This document shows positions 1-9,175 of a stretch of DNA of 64,000 nt, in pieces. Position 1 is the stretch's first letter. Each line of letters starts with the position of its first letter. Position numbers and translations under genes: made by a program. Origin of the DNA: Clostridium sp. KNHs205 (GTDB lineage Bacteria; Bacillota; Clostridia; Lachnospirales; Lachnospiraceae); the NCBI RefSeq assembly GCF_000702945.1, contig NZ_JNLE01000003.1, forward strand, positions 531,001 to 595,000, in the 5' to 3' direction. Under the pieces are notes generated by a model. That model was not told the DNA's origin. It searched no databases and saw only the letters and a program-made list of their open reading frames with translations.

Positions 1-2
1 AT

Positions 3-1262
3 AAGCAGATTATACGCGGCTTAATTATGTTAGCCTTTGAACTTGCTTATATTTATTACATGGTAACCTTTGGTTTGAATTCCATCAGAGATTTTATTAC
101 ATTAGGAACCAGAGTACAGGAAGAGGTCTTTAATGAAACGAAGCAGGTTTATGAATATGTAACCGGTGATAATTCCATGTTATGCCTATTATATGGTGTT
201 GTAACCATATTTCTGACTCTTGGGTTTATTCTGTTTTTAGTCACTTCCGTAAAAAGTGCTTATATTACGCAGAAAAAGGTGGAAGCAGGCAAACCCGTTC
301 CAAAGTTTAAAGATGATCTGAGTTCACTTTTAGAACAGAACCTGCACAAAACCTTATTATTTATACCAGTGACAGGTATTCTATGTTTTACAATTGTTCC
401 AATCGTATTCATGATCTTAATAGCCTTTACGAACTATGACAGGAATCACCAGACACCCGGTAATTTATTTGACTGGGTAGGCTTCGACAACTTTATATCT
501 ATGTTTTCCGGAAACGGCGTGCTGGCAAATACATTCTGGCCGGTACTTGGCTGGACAATTGTATGGGCAATTTTTGCTACCTTTACCTGTTACATTTTAG
601 GTATGCTGTTAGCAATCGTCATTAACCGCGAAGGTACAAGATTTAAAGGCTTTTGGAGATTTTTATTTGTATTATCAGTTGCAGTTCCTCAATTCGTATC
701 CTTACTTACCATGAGAACAATCTTTAACACCAATGGTGCAGTAAATGCGATCCTTCGTGATGTTGGAATAATTGGTGCAAGCCAGTCTGTACCATTTTTT
801 ACAGACCCGACAATAGCTAAGATTACAATCATATGTATTAATATCTGGATTGGTGTTCCTTTTACCATGCTGACTACTACCGGTATTTTACAGAACATAC
901 CCAAAGATTTATATGAAGCCGCAAAAGTAGATGGTGCCAATGCATTTGTTACTTATTTTAAAATAACCATGCCATATATGTTATTTGTAACCACACCGAC
1001 CCTGATTACATCCTTTGTTGGTAATATTAATAACTTTAATGTTATTTTCTTATTATCTGGTGGTGGTCCTGAATCCCTGGAATATTATTATGCGGGAAAA
1101 ACAGATCTGTTAGTTACCTGGTTATACAAATTAACCATGACAAACAAAGACTACAATTTAGGTGCCGTAATAGGTATTATTGTGTTTATCATACTCGCAA
1201 CATTATCCTTGTTAACCTACCGAAAAACAGGATCTTACAAAGATGAGGAGACTTTCCAATAA
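3..1262 (+). CDS. malF: Maltodextrin ABC transporter permease, MalF type (5' end outside window)
   Basis: This is a membrane-spanning permease subunit of a CUT1-family (MalFGK-like) sugar importer. The frame is open to the left edge with no stop, and the residues just before the ATG at 27 continue the hydrophobic N-terminal helix. The real start therefore lies outside the window and ATG 27 is an internal Met. Several hydrophobic helices are visible. The ATPase-docking EAA loop reads EAAKVDGANAFVTYFKITMP. The stop codon shares its last base with the start of malG, so the two are translationally coupled. The neighbouring glycosidases suggest maltose or malto-oligosaccharides as substrate. No binding protein or MalK gene is inside the window. 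The family is secure; the exact sugar is inferred. Confidence 0.9.
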   Translation, partial: KQIIRGLIMLAFELAYIYYMVTFGLNSIRDFITLGTRVQEEVFNETKQVYEYVTGDNSMLCLLYGVVTIFLTLGFILFLVTSVKSAYITQKKVEAGKPVPKFKDDLSSLLEQNLHKTLLFIPVTGILCFTIVPIVFMILIAFTNYDRNHQTPGNLFDWVGFDNFISMFSGNGVLANTFWPVLGWTIVWAIFATFTCYILGMLLAIVINREGTRFKGFWRFLFVLSVAVPQFVSLLTMRTIFNTNGAVNAILRDVGIIGASQSVPFFTDPTIAKITIICINIWIGVPFTMLTTTGILQNIPKDLYEAAKVDGANAFVTYFKITMPYMLFVTTPTLITSFVGNINNFNVIFLLSGGGPESLEYYYAGKTDLLVTWLYKLTMTNKDYNLGAVIGIIVFIILATLSLLTYRKTGSYKDEETFQ

Positions 1263-2137
1263 TGAAAAAACAAAACACTTCTTCTATGAGAGTTAGAAAA
1301 TTTATTACTAATTCCTTTGTTCATGTGATGTTAGCTGTTCTTGGTTTCATATGGGTTTTACCTATATTTTTTGTAATACTGACTTCCTTTCGTGCAGAAG
1401 GCGGAAGTTATAAGAGTTACGTTTTGCCAAGAGGTTATACGCTGGATAATTATATAAAATTATTTGATGGTTCAACCAGTCTGACTTTCGCTAATTGGTT
1501 TTTTAATACACTTATTGTCGCTATTGCTACCTGCCTTCTATCAGCGTTCTTTGTTTTGAGTGTATCATATGTAATGTCCAGATTGAGATTTAAAATGCGT
1601 AAAAAGATGATAAATATTGCCATGATTCTGGGAATGTTTCCGGGCTTTATGTCCATGTACGCAATTTACTATATCTTAAAAGGCTTTGGTATGTTAGAGG
1701 CCGGACCACTAAAATTAGTGGCGCTGGTCATGGTTTATTCCGGCGGTGCCGGTCTGGGATTTCTGGTGGCGAAAGGTTTCTTTGACACCATACCTAAGAC
1801 GATTGATGAAGCGGCATTTATTGATGGTGCTACGAAATGGGATGTGTTCCGTAAAATTACGATTCCGTTATCAAAGCCTATTATCGTTATCACTTTATTA
1901 CAGTCCTTTATGTCTCCCTGGGTGGATTATATCTTCGCAAAGGTAATCCTTGGACAGGACAGAAAATATTATACAATAGCCATTGGATTATGGACTATGC
2001 TTGAGAAAGAATTTGTGGAATATTACTATACACAGTTCTTTGCTGGCTGTGTACTTATTTCTATACCAATTTCAATTCTTTTCTTAATCCTGCAGAGATT
2101 CTATGTTGAAGGAGTATCTGGTGCGGTAAAGGGTTAA
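1262..2137 (+). CDS. malG: Maltodextrin ABC transporter permease, MalG type
   Basis: This is the second permease of the sugar importer and would form a heterodimer with the MalF-like subunit in the cytoplasmic membrane. The 291-residue length is normal for MalG. An N-terminal helix near residues 20-42 is followed by five more, and the EAA loop EAAFIDGATKWDVFRKITIP lies about 90 residues before the C terminus. Start and upstream stop overlap by one base (TAATG). A strong hairpin terminator follows the stop, so the transporter transcript can end before the amylase gene. Sugar specificity is inferred from the adjacent alpha-glucan enzymes; other CUT1 substrates cannot be excluded from sequence alone. 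Confidence 0.9.
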   Translation: MKKQNTSSMRVRKFITNSFVHVMLAVLGFIWVLPIFFVILTSFRAEGGSYKSYVLPRGYTLDNYIKLFDGSTSLTFANWFFNTLIVAIATCLLSAFFVLSVSYVMSRLRFKMRKKMINIAMILGMFPGFMSMYAIYYILKGFGMLEAGPLKLVALVMVYSGGAGLGFLVAKGFFDTIPKTIDEAAFIDGATKWDVFRKITIPLSKPIIVITLLQSFMSPWVDYIFAKVILGQDRKYYTIAIGLWTMLEKEFVEYYYTQFFAGCVLISIPISILFLILQRFYVEGVSGAVKG

Positions 2138-2180
2138 GGCAAGCTTTATCAAAGGGATGTTCAGTTCACTTTGAAATCTA

Positions 2181-2226
2181 TATAAAAGAAGTACTGGAAT
2201 CTTTCGTTTCAGTACTTCTTTTTATA
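2181..2226 (+). terminator. Rho-independent terminator after malG
   Basis: A hairpin with about 15-bp arms (left 2181-2196, right 2210-2225, one bulged T) is followed by a T-rich stretch. It lies 45 bases after the malG stop and separates the permease genes from the GH13 lipoprotein gene. Confidence 0.8.
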
Positions 2227-2287
2227 TAAAATTTGATTGAAACGACAAAAGCTATAAATTATTGTCAGTTAAAGAGAGGGAGCCTGT

Positions 2288-4015
2288 ATGAAGAAAAAAA
2301 TAATAGTATTAATAAGTTATCTGGTATTGATGCTTGTTTTGGTTGGTTGTAATAAGGCCGAGACGGACAAAGCGAAGCCGGAGGTTGTGAAGGAAGAAGA
2401 TACCGGTACGGATGCAAAGGAAGAAAAAGATAATGGGGGAACCGATGTAAGCAGTAAAACGGCAGCTGAAGTACCTTATAAATATGTTCAGGAGTTAAAC
2501 ATAATTGATGATAATTACCGGAATTTTTATGAAATCTTCGTTTATAGCTTTTATGACAGTGATGGTGATGGTATTGGAGATATAAAGGGTATTATATCAA
2601 AATTAGATTATATCAATGATGGGGATAATACTACAGATTCAGATCTGGGTTTTAACGGAATCTGGTTAATGCCCATTATGCCCTCTACTACTTATCATAA
2701 ATATGACGTGACAGACTACTATAATATTGATCCTCAGTACGGAACGTTAGAGGACTTTAAGGAGCTTATAAAAGAATGTAAAGCTCGTGATATCAAATTA
2801 ATTATAGACCTGGTGTTTAATCATACCTCTGCAAAGCATCCCTGGTTTACACAGGCTGTACAATATCTGGAGAGTTTAAAAGACGGCGAAGAACCTGATC
2901 TTAAGGTATGCCCCTATGTTGGCTATTATAATTTCACAAAAGAAAACAATGGAAGCAGTTCCTATTATAAGGCGGGGAACTCGGACTGGTATTATGAAGG
3001 TGTCTTCTGGGATCAGATGCCAGACTTAAATTTAAGAAATGAACAAGTCAGAAAAGAAATTGAAGATATCGCAAAGTTTTGGTTAGACCTTGGTGTGGAC
3101 GGTTTCCGGCTGGATGCCGCCAAGGAATTCTATTCAGGCGAGAAGCAACGTAATGTGGATGTTTTAAAATGGTTTACGGATTATGTAAAGAGTGTAAAAG
3201 AAGATGCTTATATAGTGGCTGAGGTATGGGAAGAAGAGGCTGCCATCAGTACTTATTACGAAAGCGGCATTCCCAGTTTGTTTAACTTTCCCCTGTCTCA
3301 GCATAATGGACTCATAACTTCCACGGTCCGAAAATTAGGGACTTCAACTGCTAAAAGCTTTGCAAAGTCTTTGGTAAGCCTATATGAAAAATATAGTGAA
3401 GGAAATAAAGAATTTATAGATGCGCCATTTATAAGTAATCACGATACCACAAGAATTTCTGCCCAATGTGTAAACAACGAAGACCAGATGAAAATGGCAG
3501 CAGGTATGTTGCTCACCATGAATGGCAGCCCATATGTATATTATGGGGAAGAGATCGGTATGAACAGCATGGGCAGCAAGGATGAAAATAAACGATTGCC
3601 AATGCAATGGTCTGCAACGGATACAACAGGAATACCGGAGGCACCAGAAGCTGCAGAGAAAGTAACGCAGAAATTCCCTCCTGCAGACGAACAAAGGAAG
3701 GACCCTTTATCCATATATAATTATTACAAGAGAGCTGTTAGAATTCGAAATGAGAATCCTGAGCTTGCAAGGGGGGAGGTCAGCGTAATTGAAGAGCTTG
3801 GCAGTACAGATATATGTGCTTTTAAGAAAGTGTATGAAGGCAGTGAAATAGTGATACTGTATAACATAAGTAATGAGGGAAAGACAGTAGCTATAGGTGA
3901 TGCAGGCCTTGCTGGTCTTAATATCAGAGGATATTTATCTGTGGATGGAAGTGAAGTTACACTGGCTGATAATATCGTTACCATGCCAAAGTATTCTATC
4001 GTTATACTAAAATAA
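2288..4015 (+). CDS. Secreted alpha-amylase-family (GH13) lipoprotein
   Basis: This is a glycoside hydrolase family 13 enzyme predicted to be anchored outside the cell, where it would cleave alpha-1,4-glucans into oligomers for the adjacent importer. The N terminus is a lipoprotein signal peptide ending in LVGC with the lipidated Cys at residue 21, then a charged low-complexity spacer to about residue 65. The GH13 signature regions are all present: DLVFNHTS, GVDGFRLDA (nucleophile Asp276), VAEVWEE (acid/base Glu312) and FISNHD (Asp386). A GAGAGGGAG ribosome site precedes the ATG. The gene has its own position after the malG terminator, so it may have a separate promoter. Exact product specificity (alpha-amylase, neopullulanase or glucosidase) cannot be fixed here. 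Confidence 0.9.
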   Translation: MKKKIIVLISYLVLMLVLVGCNKAETDKAKPEVVKEEDTGTDAKEEKDNGGTDVSSKTAAEVPYKYVQELNIIDDNYRNFYEIFVYSFYDSDGDGIGDIKGIISKLDYINDGDNTTDSDLGFNGIWLMPIMPSTTYHKYDVTDYYNIDPQYGTLEDFKELIKECKARDIKLIIDLVFNHTSAKHPWFTQAVQYLESLKDGEEPDLKVCPYVGYYNFTKENNGSSSYYKAGNSDWYYEGVFWDQMPDLNLRNEQVRKEIEDIAKFWLDLGVDGFRLDAAKEFYSGEKQRNVDVLKWFTDYVKSVKEDAYIVAEVWEEEAAISTYYESGIPSLFNFPLSQHNGLITSTVRKLGTSTAKSFAKSLVSLYEKYSEGNKEFIDAPFISNHDTTRISAQCVNNEDQMKMAAGMLLTMNGSPYVYYGEEIGMNSMGSKDENKRLPMQWSATDTTGIPEAPEAAEKVTQKFPPADEQRKDPLSIYNYYKRAVRIRNENPELARGEVSVIEELGSTDICAFKKVYEGSEIVILYNISNEGKTVAIGDAGLAGLNIRGYLSVDGSEVTLADNIVTMPKYSIVILK

Positions 4016-4101
4016 ATACTTATAAATATACCCTAAAAGTACAGCACAATTTTTCATAAGATATTTATTATGAAATGATACGGAGTTATCAGGAGGATGG
4101 A

Positions 4102-6051
4102 ATGAAATTTATATACGGTAAAAATGATTGGAAAACCTTAGAGAGAGGCCAGGAGAATTGTTATCTGATAACAAACGGGTTAGGTGGGTACTCCTCTTTA
4201 ACAGCCATTGGTTCTAATGCTCGTAATGACCATGCATTGTTAATGGCATGCACCATAGCTCCCAATCACAGATATCATCTGGTTACAAGGCTGGATGAGC
4301 AGCTTGAAATTGGAGAAGAAGGTAAAATAGAGTTATCCAGTCAGACATATGTTAATCAAGCGAAAGACCAGACTGGGTTTAAATATCTGAATCAGTTTTC
4401 CTTTGAGCATTATCCTACCTGGACATATCAGGTAGATGCAGTTGAAATAAAAAAGTCAGCGGTAATGGCTTATGGGGAAAATACAATCGGTATTCGCTAT
4501 TTCATTACTAACAGTGGCAGTAAAAACGTTAAATTAAGCCTTACACCTATGCTCCAATTTGTTCAAAAGGGTGAAATCCTGAATAAGAATCAGAGCTTTA
4601 CCTTAAAAGAGAATGAAATTTATAGCAATGGAATCACTCTCAAATATACTACCAATGGTAAGGTGAGCAGCTATGGTACAGAATATATCAGTGATCTGTA
4701 TTATGGCTATGATGCAAGGGATGGCAGAGATGCAATTGGCGTAACCGCCCATAATCATAATATTTCCATGATAGTGAGTGGAAATGAAGAGAAGGTTCTT
4801 GATTTAATATATAGCCTGGAAAATACGAACCATTCCATAGACGAATTAATTCATGCAGAGACTGCAAGGCAAAACAGTCTGGTAGAGCAAGCTCAGATGA
4901 AAGACGAGTTAGGGAAACAGCTGGTAAAAAGTGCTGATCAATATCTGGTAGACCGGGCATCTACCAAGGGTAAAACCCTCATGGCAGGTTATCCTTTCTT
5001 TGCTGACTGGGGACGGGATACCATGATATCTATGGTGGGATGCTGTATTTCTACTAAACGGTTTGAGGAAGCCAAGAGCATTTTCCGAACCTTTATGTTA
5101 TACAGTAAAAATGGTTTAATGCCAAATATGTTTCCGGAAGGCGGAAATGATCCCTTATATAATACGGTGGATGCGTCTCTCTTATTTATTGGTGCTGTAT
5201 ATGAGTACTATCAGGAGAGCGGTGATCTTGACTTTGTAAAAGAAGCATACCCTGTTATGGAAGACATCATAAAGTGGTATAAACAAGGTACGGATTATCA
5301 TATAAAGATGGATACGGATGGACTGATTATGGCAGGCAGTGGCTTGGAACAAGTAACCTGGATGGATGTACGTTTTGGTGAAATTCTGCCTACCCCAAGG
5401 CATGGTAAACCTGTTGAAATCAATGCCTATTGGTATAATGACTTAAGGATTATGGGTGTTTTTGCTAGACTTTTAGAGAAGGAAGACAGACCGTATGAGG
5501 AACTTGCCGAACTGGTAAGCAGGAGTTTTACGGAACAGTTCTGGAATAAGGATGAGAATTGCCTGAAAGATCTTGTATCAGGTGAAGCAGCGGATTATCA
5601 AATACGTTGTAATCAGATATGGGCCGTATCACAGCCCTTTTCTATCTTGGAGAAGGAGAAGGAGAAACAGGTAGTAAATAAAGTCTATGAAACCCTTTAT
5701 ACTCCTTATGGGTTAAGAAGCTTAAGCAAATATGATAAGGACTTTAAACCGGTTTACGGTGGGTCGCATTTTAACAGGGATATGGCTTATCATCAGGGTA
5801 CAGTTTGGGCATTTCCTCTGGGAGCATATTACCTGGCCTATCTAAAAGTAAATGAGTATAGCGACAGTTCGGTGACAAGAGTAAGAGAGCAGCTGGAGGT
5901 CTTAGAGCCTTGTATGAGAGAGGGCTGTGTCGGACAAATAGCTGAAATCTATGATGGTTTAAACCCCACGATTTCACAGGGGTGTTTTGCACAAGCTTGG
6001 AGTGTAAGTGAACTTTTAAGAGTCTTTGCCAAACTTGAAAGATGTAAATAA
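4102..6051 (+). CDS. Amylo-alpha-1,6-glucosidase / glycogen debranching enzyme
   Basis: This is a cytoplasmic debranching enzyme of the bacterial GDE type (GH133-like) that would remove alpha-1,6 branch glucose from imported dextrins or glycogen. The N-terminal domain carries the family's ITNGLGGYSS motif. The C-terminal (alpha/alpha)6 barrel carries FFADWGRDTMIS, the GGNDPLYNTVDASL segment, HQGTVWAFPLG and the final AEIYDG and SQGCFAQAWSVSE motifs. An upstream in-frame ATG exists at 4075, but the ATG at 4102 is preferred because a perfect AGGAGG sits five bases before it and the family N terminus begins there. That start gives 649 residues, normal for the family. It sits between two GH13 genes in the same orientation. 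Confidence 0.9.
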   Translation: MKFIYGKNDWKTLERGQENCYLITNGLGGYSSLTAIGSNARNDHALLMACTIAPNHRYHLVTRLDEQLEIGEEGKIELSSQTYVNQAKDQTGFKYLNQFSFEHYPTWTYQVDAVEIKKSAVMAYGENTIGIRYFITNSGSKNVKLSLTPMLQFVQKGEILNKNQSFTLKENEIYSNGITLKYTTNGKVSSYGTEYISDLYYGYDARDGRDAIGVTAHNHNISMIVSGNEEKVLDLIYSLENTNHSIDELIHAETARQNSLVEQAQMKDELGKQLVKSADQYLVDRASTKGKTLMAGYPFFADWGRDTMISMVGCCISTKRFEEAKSIFRTFMLYSKNGLMPNMFPEGGNDPLYNTVDASLLFIGAVYEYYQESGDLDFVKEAYPVMEDIIKWYKQGTDYHIKMDTDGLIMAGSGLEQVTWMDVRFGEILPTPRHGKPVEINAYWYNDLRIMGVFARLLEKEDRPYEELAELVSRSFTEQFWNKDENCLKDLVSGEAADYQIRCNQIWAVSQPFSILEKEKEKQVVNKVYETLYTPYGLRSLSKYDKDFKPVYGGSHFNRDMAYHQGTVWAFPLGAYYLAYLKVNEYSDSSVTRVREQLEVLEPCMREGCVGQIAEIYDGLNPTISQGCFAQAWSVSELLRVFAKLERCK

Positions 6052-6238
6052 AAAACTATAAATAGAAAGCTGTCAGTTGTAGAGAATATAAGAATAATTA
6101 CAGGGAATTTATGAAGACTCTTTCACTTTTTACTTCCGTATAAGGGGAAACAAGTATGGCATAAAAAGTTGTCTTATATGCCCAAAATAAAAGAATAACT
6201 ATAAATAATATAAATCGAAACAGTATGAGGAATTCAGC

Positions 6239-7858
6239 ATGAATAAAAAATGGTGGCACAGTTCAGTTGTTTATCAAATATATCCAAGAAGCTTCTATGA
6301 TACCAATGGTGATGGAATAGGAGATTTACAAGGTATCATAGAAAAATTGGACTATTTATCTGATTTGGGAATTGATGTTATATGGTTAAGCCCTGTGTTT
6401 AAATCCCCCAATGATGATAACGGCTATGATATCAGTGATTATGAGGATATCATGGAGGACTTCGGCACACTTTCGGATATGGAAAGGCTGCTGGAGGAAG
6501 GAAATAAAAGAAATATCAAGATTCTTATGGATCTGGTGGCGAATCATACCTCTGATGAGCATAAATGGTTTATAGAGTCAAAGAAATCAAAGGATAATGC
6601 CTACAGAGACTATTATGTATGGAGAGATGCAGTAGCTGGTGGTGTCCCTAACGATTTAGGGTCCATCTTCTCCGGAAGTGCGTGGGAATGGGATGAGTCC
6701 ACGAAGCAATATTATTTACATTTATTCAGTAAAAAGCAACCGGACTTAAATTGGGAGAATCCCAAGGTAAGACAAGAACTATATAGCTTTATGAATTTCT
6801 GGATTGATAAAGGAATTGGCGGTTTCCGTATGGATGTAATTGACCTTATCGGAAAGATTCCTGATGAGAAAATCACCGGAAATGGGCCAAAGCTCCATGA
6901 GTATATTCGTGAAATGAATGAGAATACCTTTGGAAATAAAGACCTGTTAACAGTAGGAGAATGCTGGGGAGCCACCCCTGAGATTGCCAAGATGTACTCG
7001 AATCCTGAGAATAAGGAATTGAGTATGGTATTCCAATTTGAGCATATTGGACTTGATCAGCAGCCCGGTAGGGATAAGTGGGATCTGAAACCTCTTGAAT
7101 TAACAGACTTAAAAAAGGTATTTCATAAGTGGCAGACCTGCTTTGATAAGGACGGCTGGAACAGTTTGTTCTGGAATAATCACGACCTGCCAAGAATTGT
7201 TTCCAGATGGGGAAATGATAAAGAAGGCAGAGTTGAGAGTGCGAAAATGCTTGCAACCTTACTGCATGGTCTTTCCGGAACTCCCTACATCTTTCAGGGG
7301 GAAGAGCTGGGTATGACGAATATCAGATTTACGGATATCCAGGATTATAAAGATATTGAGACCTTGAATATGTATAAAGACCGTATAGCAAAAGGGTATT
7401 CTCATGAAGAAATCATGGAGTCTGTTTATGCAAAAGGCAGGGATAATGCCAGAACGCCTATGCAGTGGACAGAGGAAGAAAACGGCGGATTTACAACAGG
7501 CACGCCATGGATTGCGGTAAATCCTAATTACAGCCTGGTGAATGCCTCCGCTCAGGTAAATGATCCTAAATCAATCTATCATCATTACAAGAAACTGATC
7601 AGGCTTAGAAAAGATAACGAAGTGATTGTATATGGAGATTTCCTGATGCTGTTGCCGGAGGATACGAATATCTTTGCATATGCCAGAACTCTGAACGAGG
7701 ATAAAATAGTAGTTTTGTGCAACTTTTATGGTGAAGAAACAGACTATCAGCTGCCAAAAGAGTATGAATACACCGGTGAAATTTTAATATCCAATTATGA
7801 GGACACTGTCAGTAATAAATTACGACCCTACGAAGCTCTTATGTATAAGGTGATATAG
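6239..7858 (+). CDS. malL: Oligo-1,6-glucosidase / alpha-glucosidase (GH13)
   Basis: This is a cytoplasmic exo-acting GH13 enzyme (subfamily 31 type, including oligo-1,6-glucosidase and sucrase-isomaltase-like MalL). It would release glucose from short imported oligosaccharides. The start WWHSSVVYQIYPRSFYDTNG is diagnostic. Catalytic residues are nucleophile Asp199 in GFRMD, acid/base Glu241 in VGECWG and Asp316 in NNHD. The 539-residue length is standard and there is no signal peptide, consistent with an intracellular enzyme acting downstream of the lipoprotein amylase and the importer. The leader (6052-6238) holds no strong terminator. Activity on alpha-1,6 versus alpha-1,4 or trehalose-like bonds is not resolvable by eye. 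Confidence 0.9.
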   Translation: MNKKWWHSSVVYQIYPRSFYDTNGDGIGDLQGIIEKLDYLSDLGIDVIWLSPVFKSPNDDNGYDISDYEDIMEDFGTLSDMERLLEEGNKRNIKILMDLVANHTSDEHKWFIESKKSKDNAYRDYYVWRDAVAGGVPNDLGSIFSGSAWEWDESTKQYYLHLFSKKQPDLNWENPKVRQELYSFMNFWIDKGIGGFRMDVIDLIGKIPDEKITGNGPKLHEYIREMNENTFGNKDLLTVGECWGATPEIAKMYSNPENKELSMVFQFEHIGLDQQPGRDKWDLKPLELTDLKKVFHKWQTCFDKDGWNSLFWNNHDLPRIVSRWGNDKEGRVESAKMLATLLHGLSGTPYIFQGEELGMTNIRFTDIQDYKDIETLNMYKDRIAKGYSHEEIMESVYAKGRDNARTPMQWTEEENGGFTTGTPWIAVNPNYSLVNASAQVNDPKSIYHHYKKLIRLRKDNEVIVYGDFLMLLPEDTNIFAYARTLNEDKIVVLCNFYGEETDYQLPKEYEYTGEILISNYEDTVSNKLRPYEALMYKVI

Positions 7859-8235
7859 GGAAAGGCAATCAGATGGCTGCAGACAGCTATTCCAGGATTT
7901 CATGATATTTCACAATATGAAAAGGCGCTTAAAACAGGCAGAAGTAAGGCTGCATTAAATTAAAAGAAAGCCTGCAGCCCTTATCTATGTGAATACGGAA
8001 GTCCTGGGATTACCTTACACAGATTTCTCTTAAATTTGTATCTGATCTCTGCTTTGATTCTGTGCAGGTGTCAATCAGTGCAGCAAATATACAATAAATA
8101 TCCACCACATTTTCACTCAGGGTTGGGCGTTATCAGGTACAGGTATTAAGTGTATTTTACAAAACGGCACGGAGGTATGTTTGAAAATTAAACTGCACCG
8201 CGCTGAATACCCTGAATTATTTATAATTAAGGTGC
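7859..8235. other. Intergenic region after malL
   Basis: No gene is supported here. A GC-rich inverted repeat (ggctgca at 7948-7954, tgcagcc at 7973-7979) could end the malL transcript, but it lacks a T-tract. An open frame from a TTG at about 8180 has a GGAGG upstream but runs antisense into the DUF2508 gene and is not believed. Confidence 0.4.
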
Positions 8236-8269
8236 AAAAAAACAGCGAGCCTCTAAGTTGCGCGCTGTT
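8236..8269 (-). terminator. Terminator of the DUF2508 gene
   Basis: On the minus strand a stem AACAGCG/CGCTGTT (8263-8269 with 8241-8247) is followed by a run of T (positions 8236-8242 read in reverse). It lies about 35 bases beyond the stop of the DUF2508 gene. Confidence 0.75.
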
Positions 8270-8303
8270 GTGTAATGTTTATCTTAGATTTTCTCTTAGG
8301 TTC

Positions 8304-8525
8304 TTAAATTGCGGAGCAGTCATCCTCCAGCAACTTTGCTTGTTTTAGAAGAAATTTATACCTTTTTTGAACAGCATTTACTTCATAAATATAGCAGTCA
8401 ATTAAATCGGGATCTACCACATTCTCAAAATTGGAATAAGCTGATTCCAGAGCAAGCTTTGTTTTTTGGATTTCATACAGCAAGGCTTCATTGTTCTGCC
8501 TTTTTCTTTTTGCAAACAGTTTCAT
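8304..8525 (-). CDS. YaaL-like DUF2508 family protein
   Basis: This 73-residue, mostly helical, charged protein matches the DUF2508 family (Bacillus subtilis YaaL) by its core FENVVDPDLIDCYIYEVNA and the following RYKFLLKQAK. Function is unknown. In B. subtilis yaaL lies between recR and bofA. Here it lies next to bofA but in the opposite orientation and far from recR. A GGAG stands five bases before the ATG, and an intrinsic terminator follows. The opposing frames over this stretch are shadows. The family assignment rests on remembered sequence pattern, not a search. Confidence 0.8.
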   Translation of the reverse strand: MKLFAKRKRQNNEALLYEIQKTKLALESAYSNFENVVDPDLIDCYIYEVNAVQKRYKFLLKQAKLLEDDCSAI

Positions 8526-8648
8526 ACATGCTCCATTCCGCCTGACTAAGGCTTATACAAGAAATAGGTTATTTATAGTATAGTCTGCTAATTACCAGAA
8601 TATACTACATTATATAGAAAAAATTGTTAATTGGGAGAAAGGGATTGC

Positions 8649-8927
8649 ATGGAAACGAAATGGTATTTTCTTGGAGCAATATTACTGGTATGTGTGTTTC
8701 TGCTGATTGTAGGATTTTTAAAGCAGCGATTTGATCTTATAGTAAACTTTATACTAAGAATTTGTGTGGGCTTATTAGGAATATATTTACTGAATACAAT
8801 ACTGGCCAGCAGTCATATTTCTTTGGGTGTAGGTACCAACAGCCTGAATGCTCTGGTAGTAGGAGTACTTGGATTGCCTGGTTTTCTAATGGTATATGGA
8901 GTAGCAGCCTATTTTTATTTTACATAA
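8649..8927 (+). CDS. bofA: Pro-sigma-K processing inhibitor BofA family protein
   Basis: This 92-residue membrane protein has two to three hydrophobic segments and ends in the BofA-typical GVGTNSLNALVVGVLGLPG stretch. In Bacillus, BofA sits in the outer forespore membrane and holds the SpoIVFB protease inactive until the SpoIVB signal, delaying sigma-K activation. Many Clostridia keep a BofA homologue even where the checkpoint differs. An in-frame TTG lies at 8631, but ATG 8649 is preferred because an AAAGGG lies five bases before it. It is adjacent to and divergent from the DUF2508 gene, and no SpoIVFB gene is in the window. The role is inferred from family. Confidence 0.85.
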   Translation: METKWYFLGAILLVCVFLLIVGFLKQRFDLIVNFILRICVGLLGIYLLNTILASSHISLGVGTNSLNALVVGVLGLPGFLMVYGVAAYFYFT

Positions 8928-9113
8928 GGGATTTTAATAGTTCGTGCTTTTATAACCAAACAGACCTGAGACGGCTTTCATATACTTAGCTCTGGACTGG
9001 TATCTATAACTGTTAGTCTTCATACATTATCAATTGTTTATAAGTAAAAACCAACAAAAATATTTAGTAAAGTTATGTAATATAATGAAATTACAGATTA
9101 ATGATATTCTTTG

Positions 9114-9143
9114 TTGACAAAATAATACATACTGGTGTAATAT
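9114..9143 (+). promoter_or_regulatory. Sigma-A type promoter of the Tad pilus operon
   Basis: TTGACA (9114-9119), an 18-base spacer and TAATAT (9138-9143) preceded by TG make a near-consensus promoter. It lies about 30 bases before the first Tad gene and is the only strong promoter seen ahead of the tad cluster. Confidence 0.7.
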
Positions 9144-9175
9144 GGGAACATCTTACATAGCAAAGAGGTGAACCT

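Noticed and set aside
27..29. ATG 27 as the true start of malF
   Set aside because: The frame stays open to the window edge, there is no ribosome site, and the upstream codons continue the MalF N-terminal helix.
8180..8350. Plus-strand frame from a TTG with GGAGG upstream
   Set aside because: It crosses the terminator stem and runs antisense into the DUF2508 gene; its composition is not protein-like.
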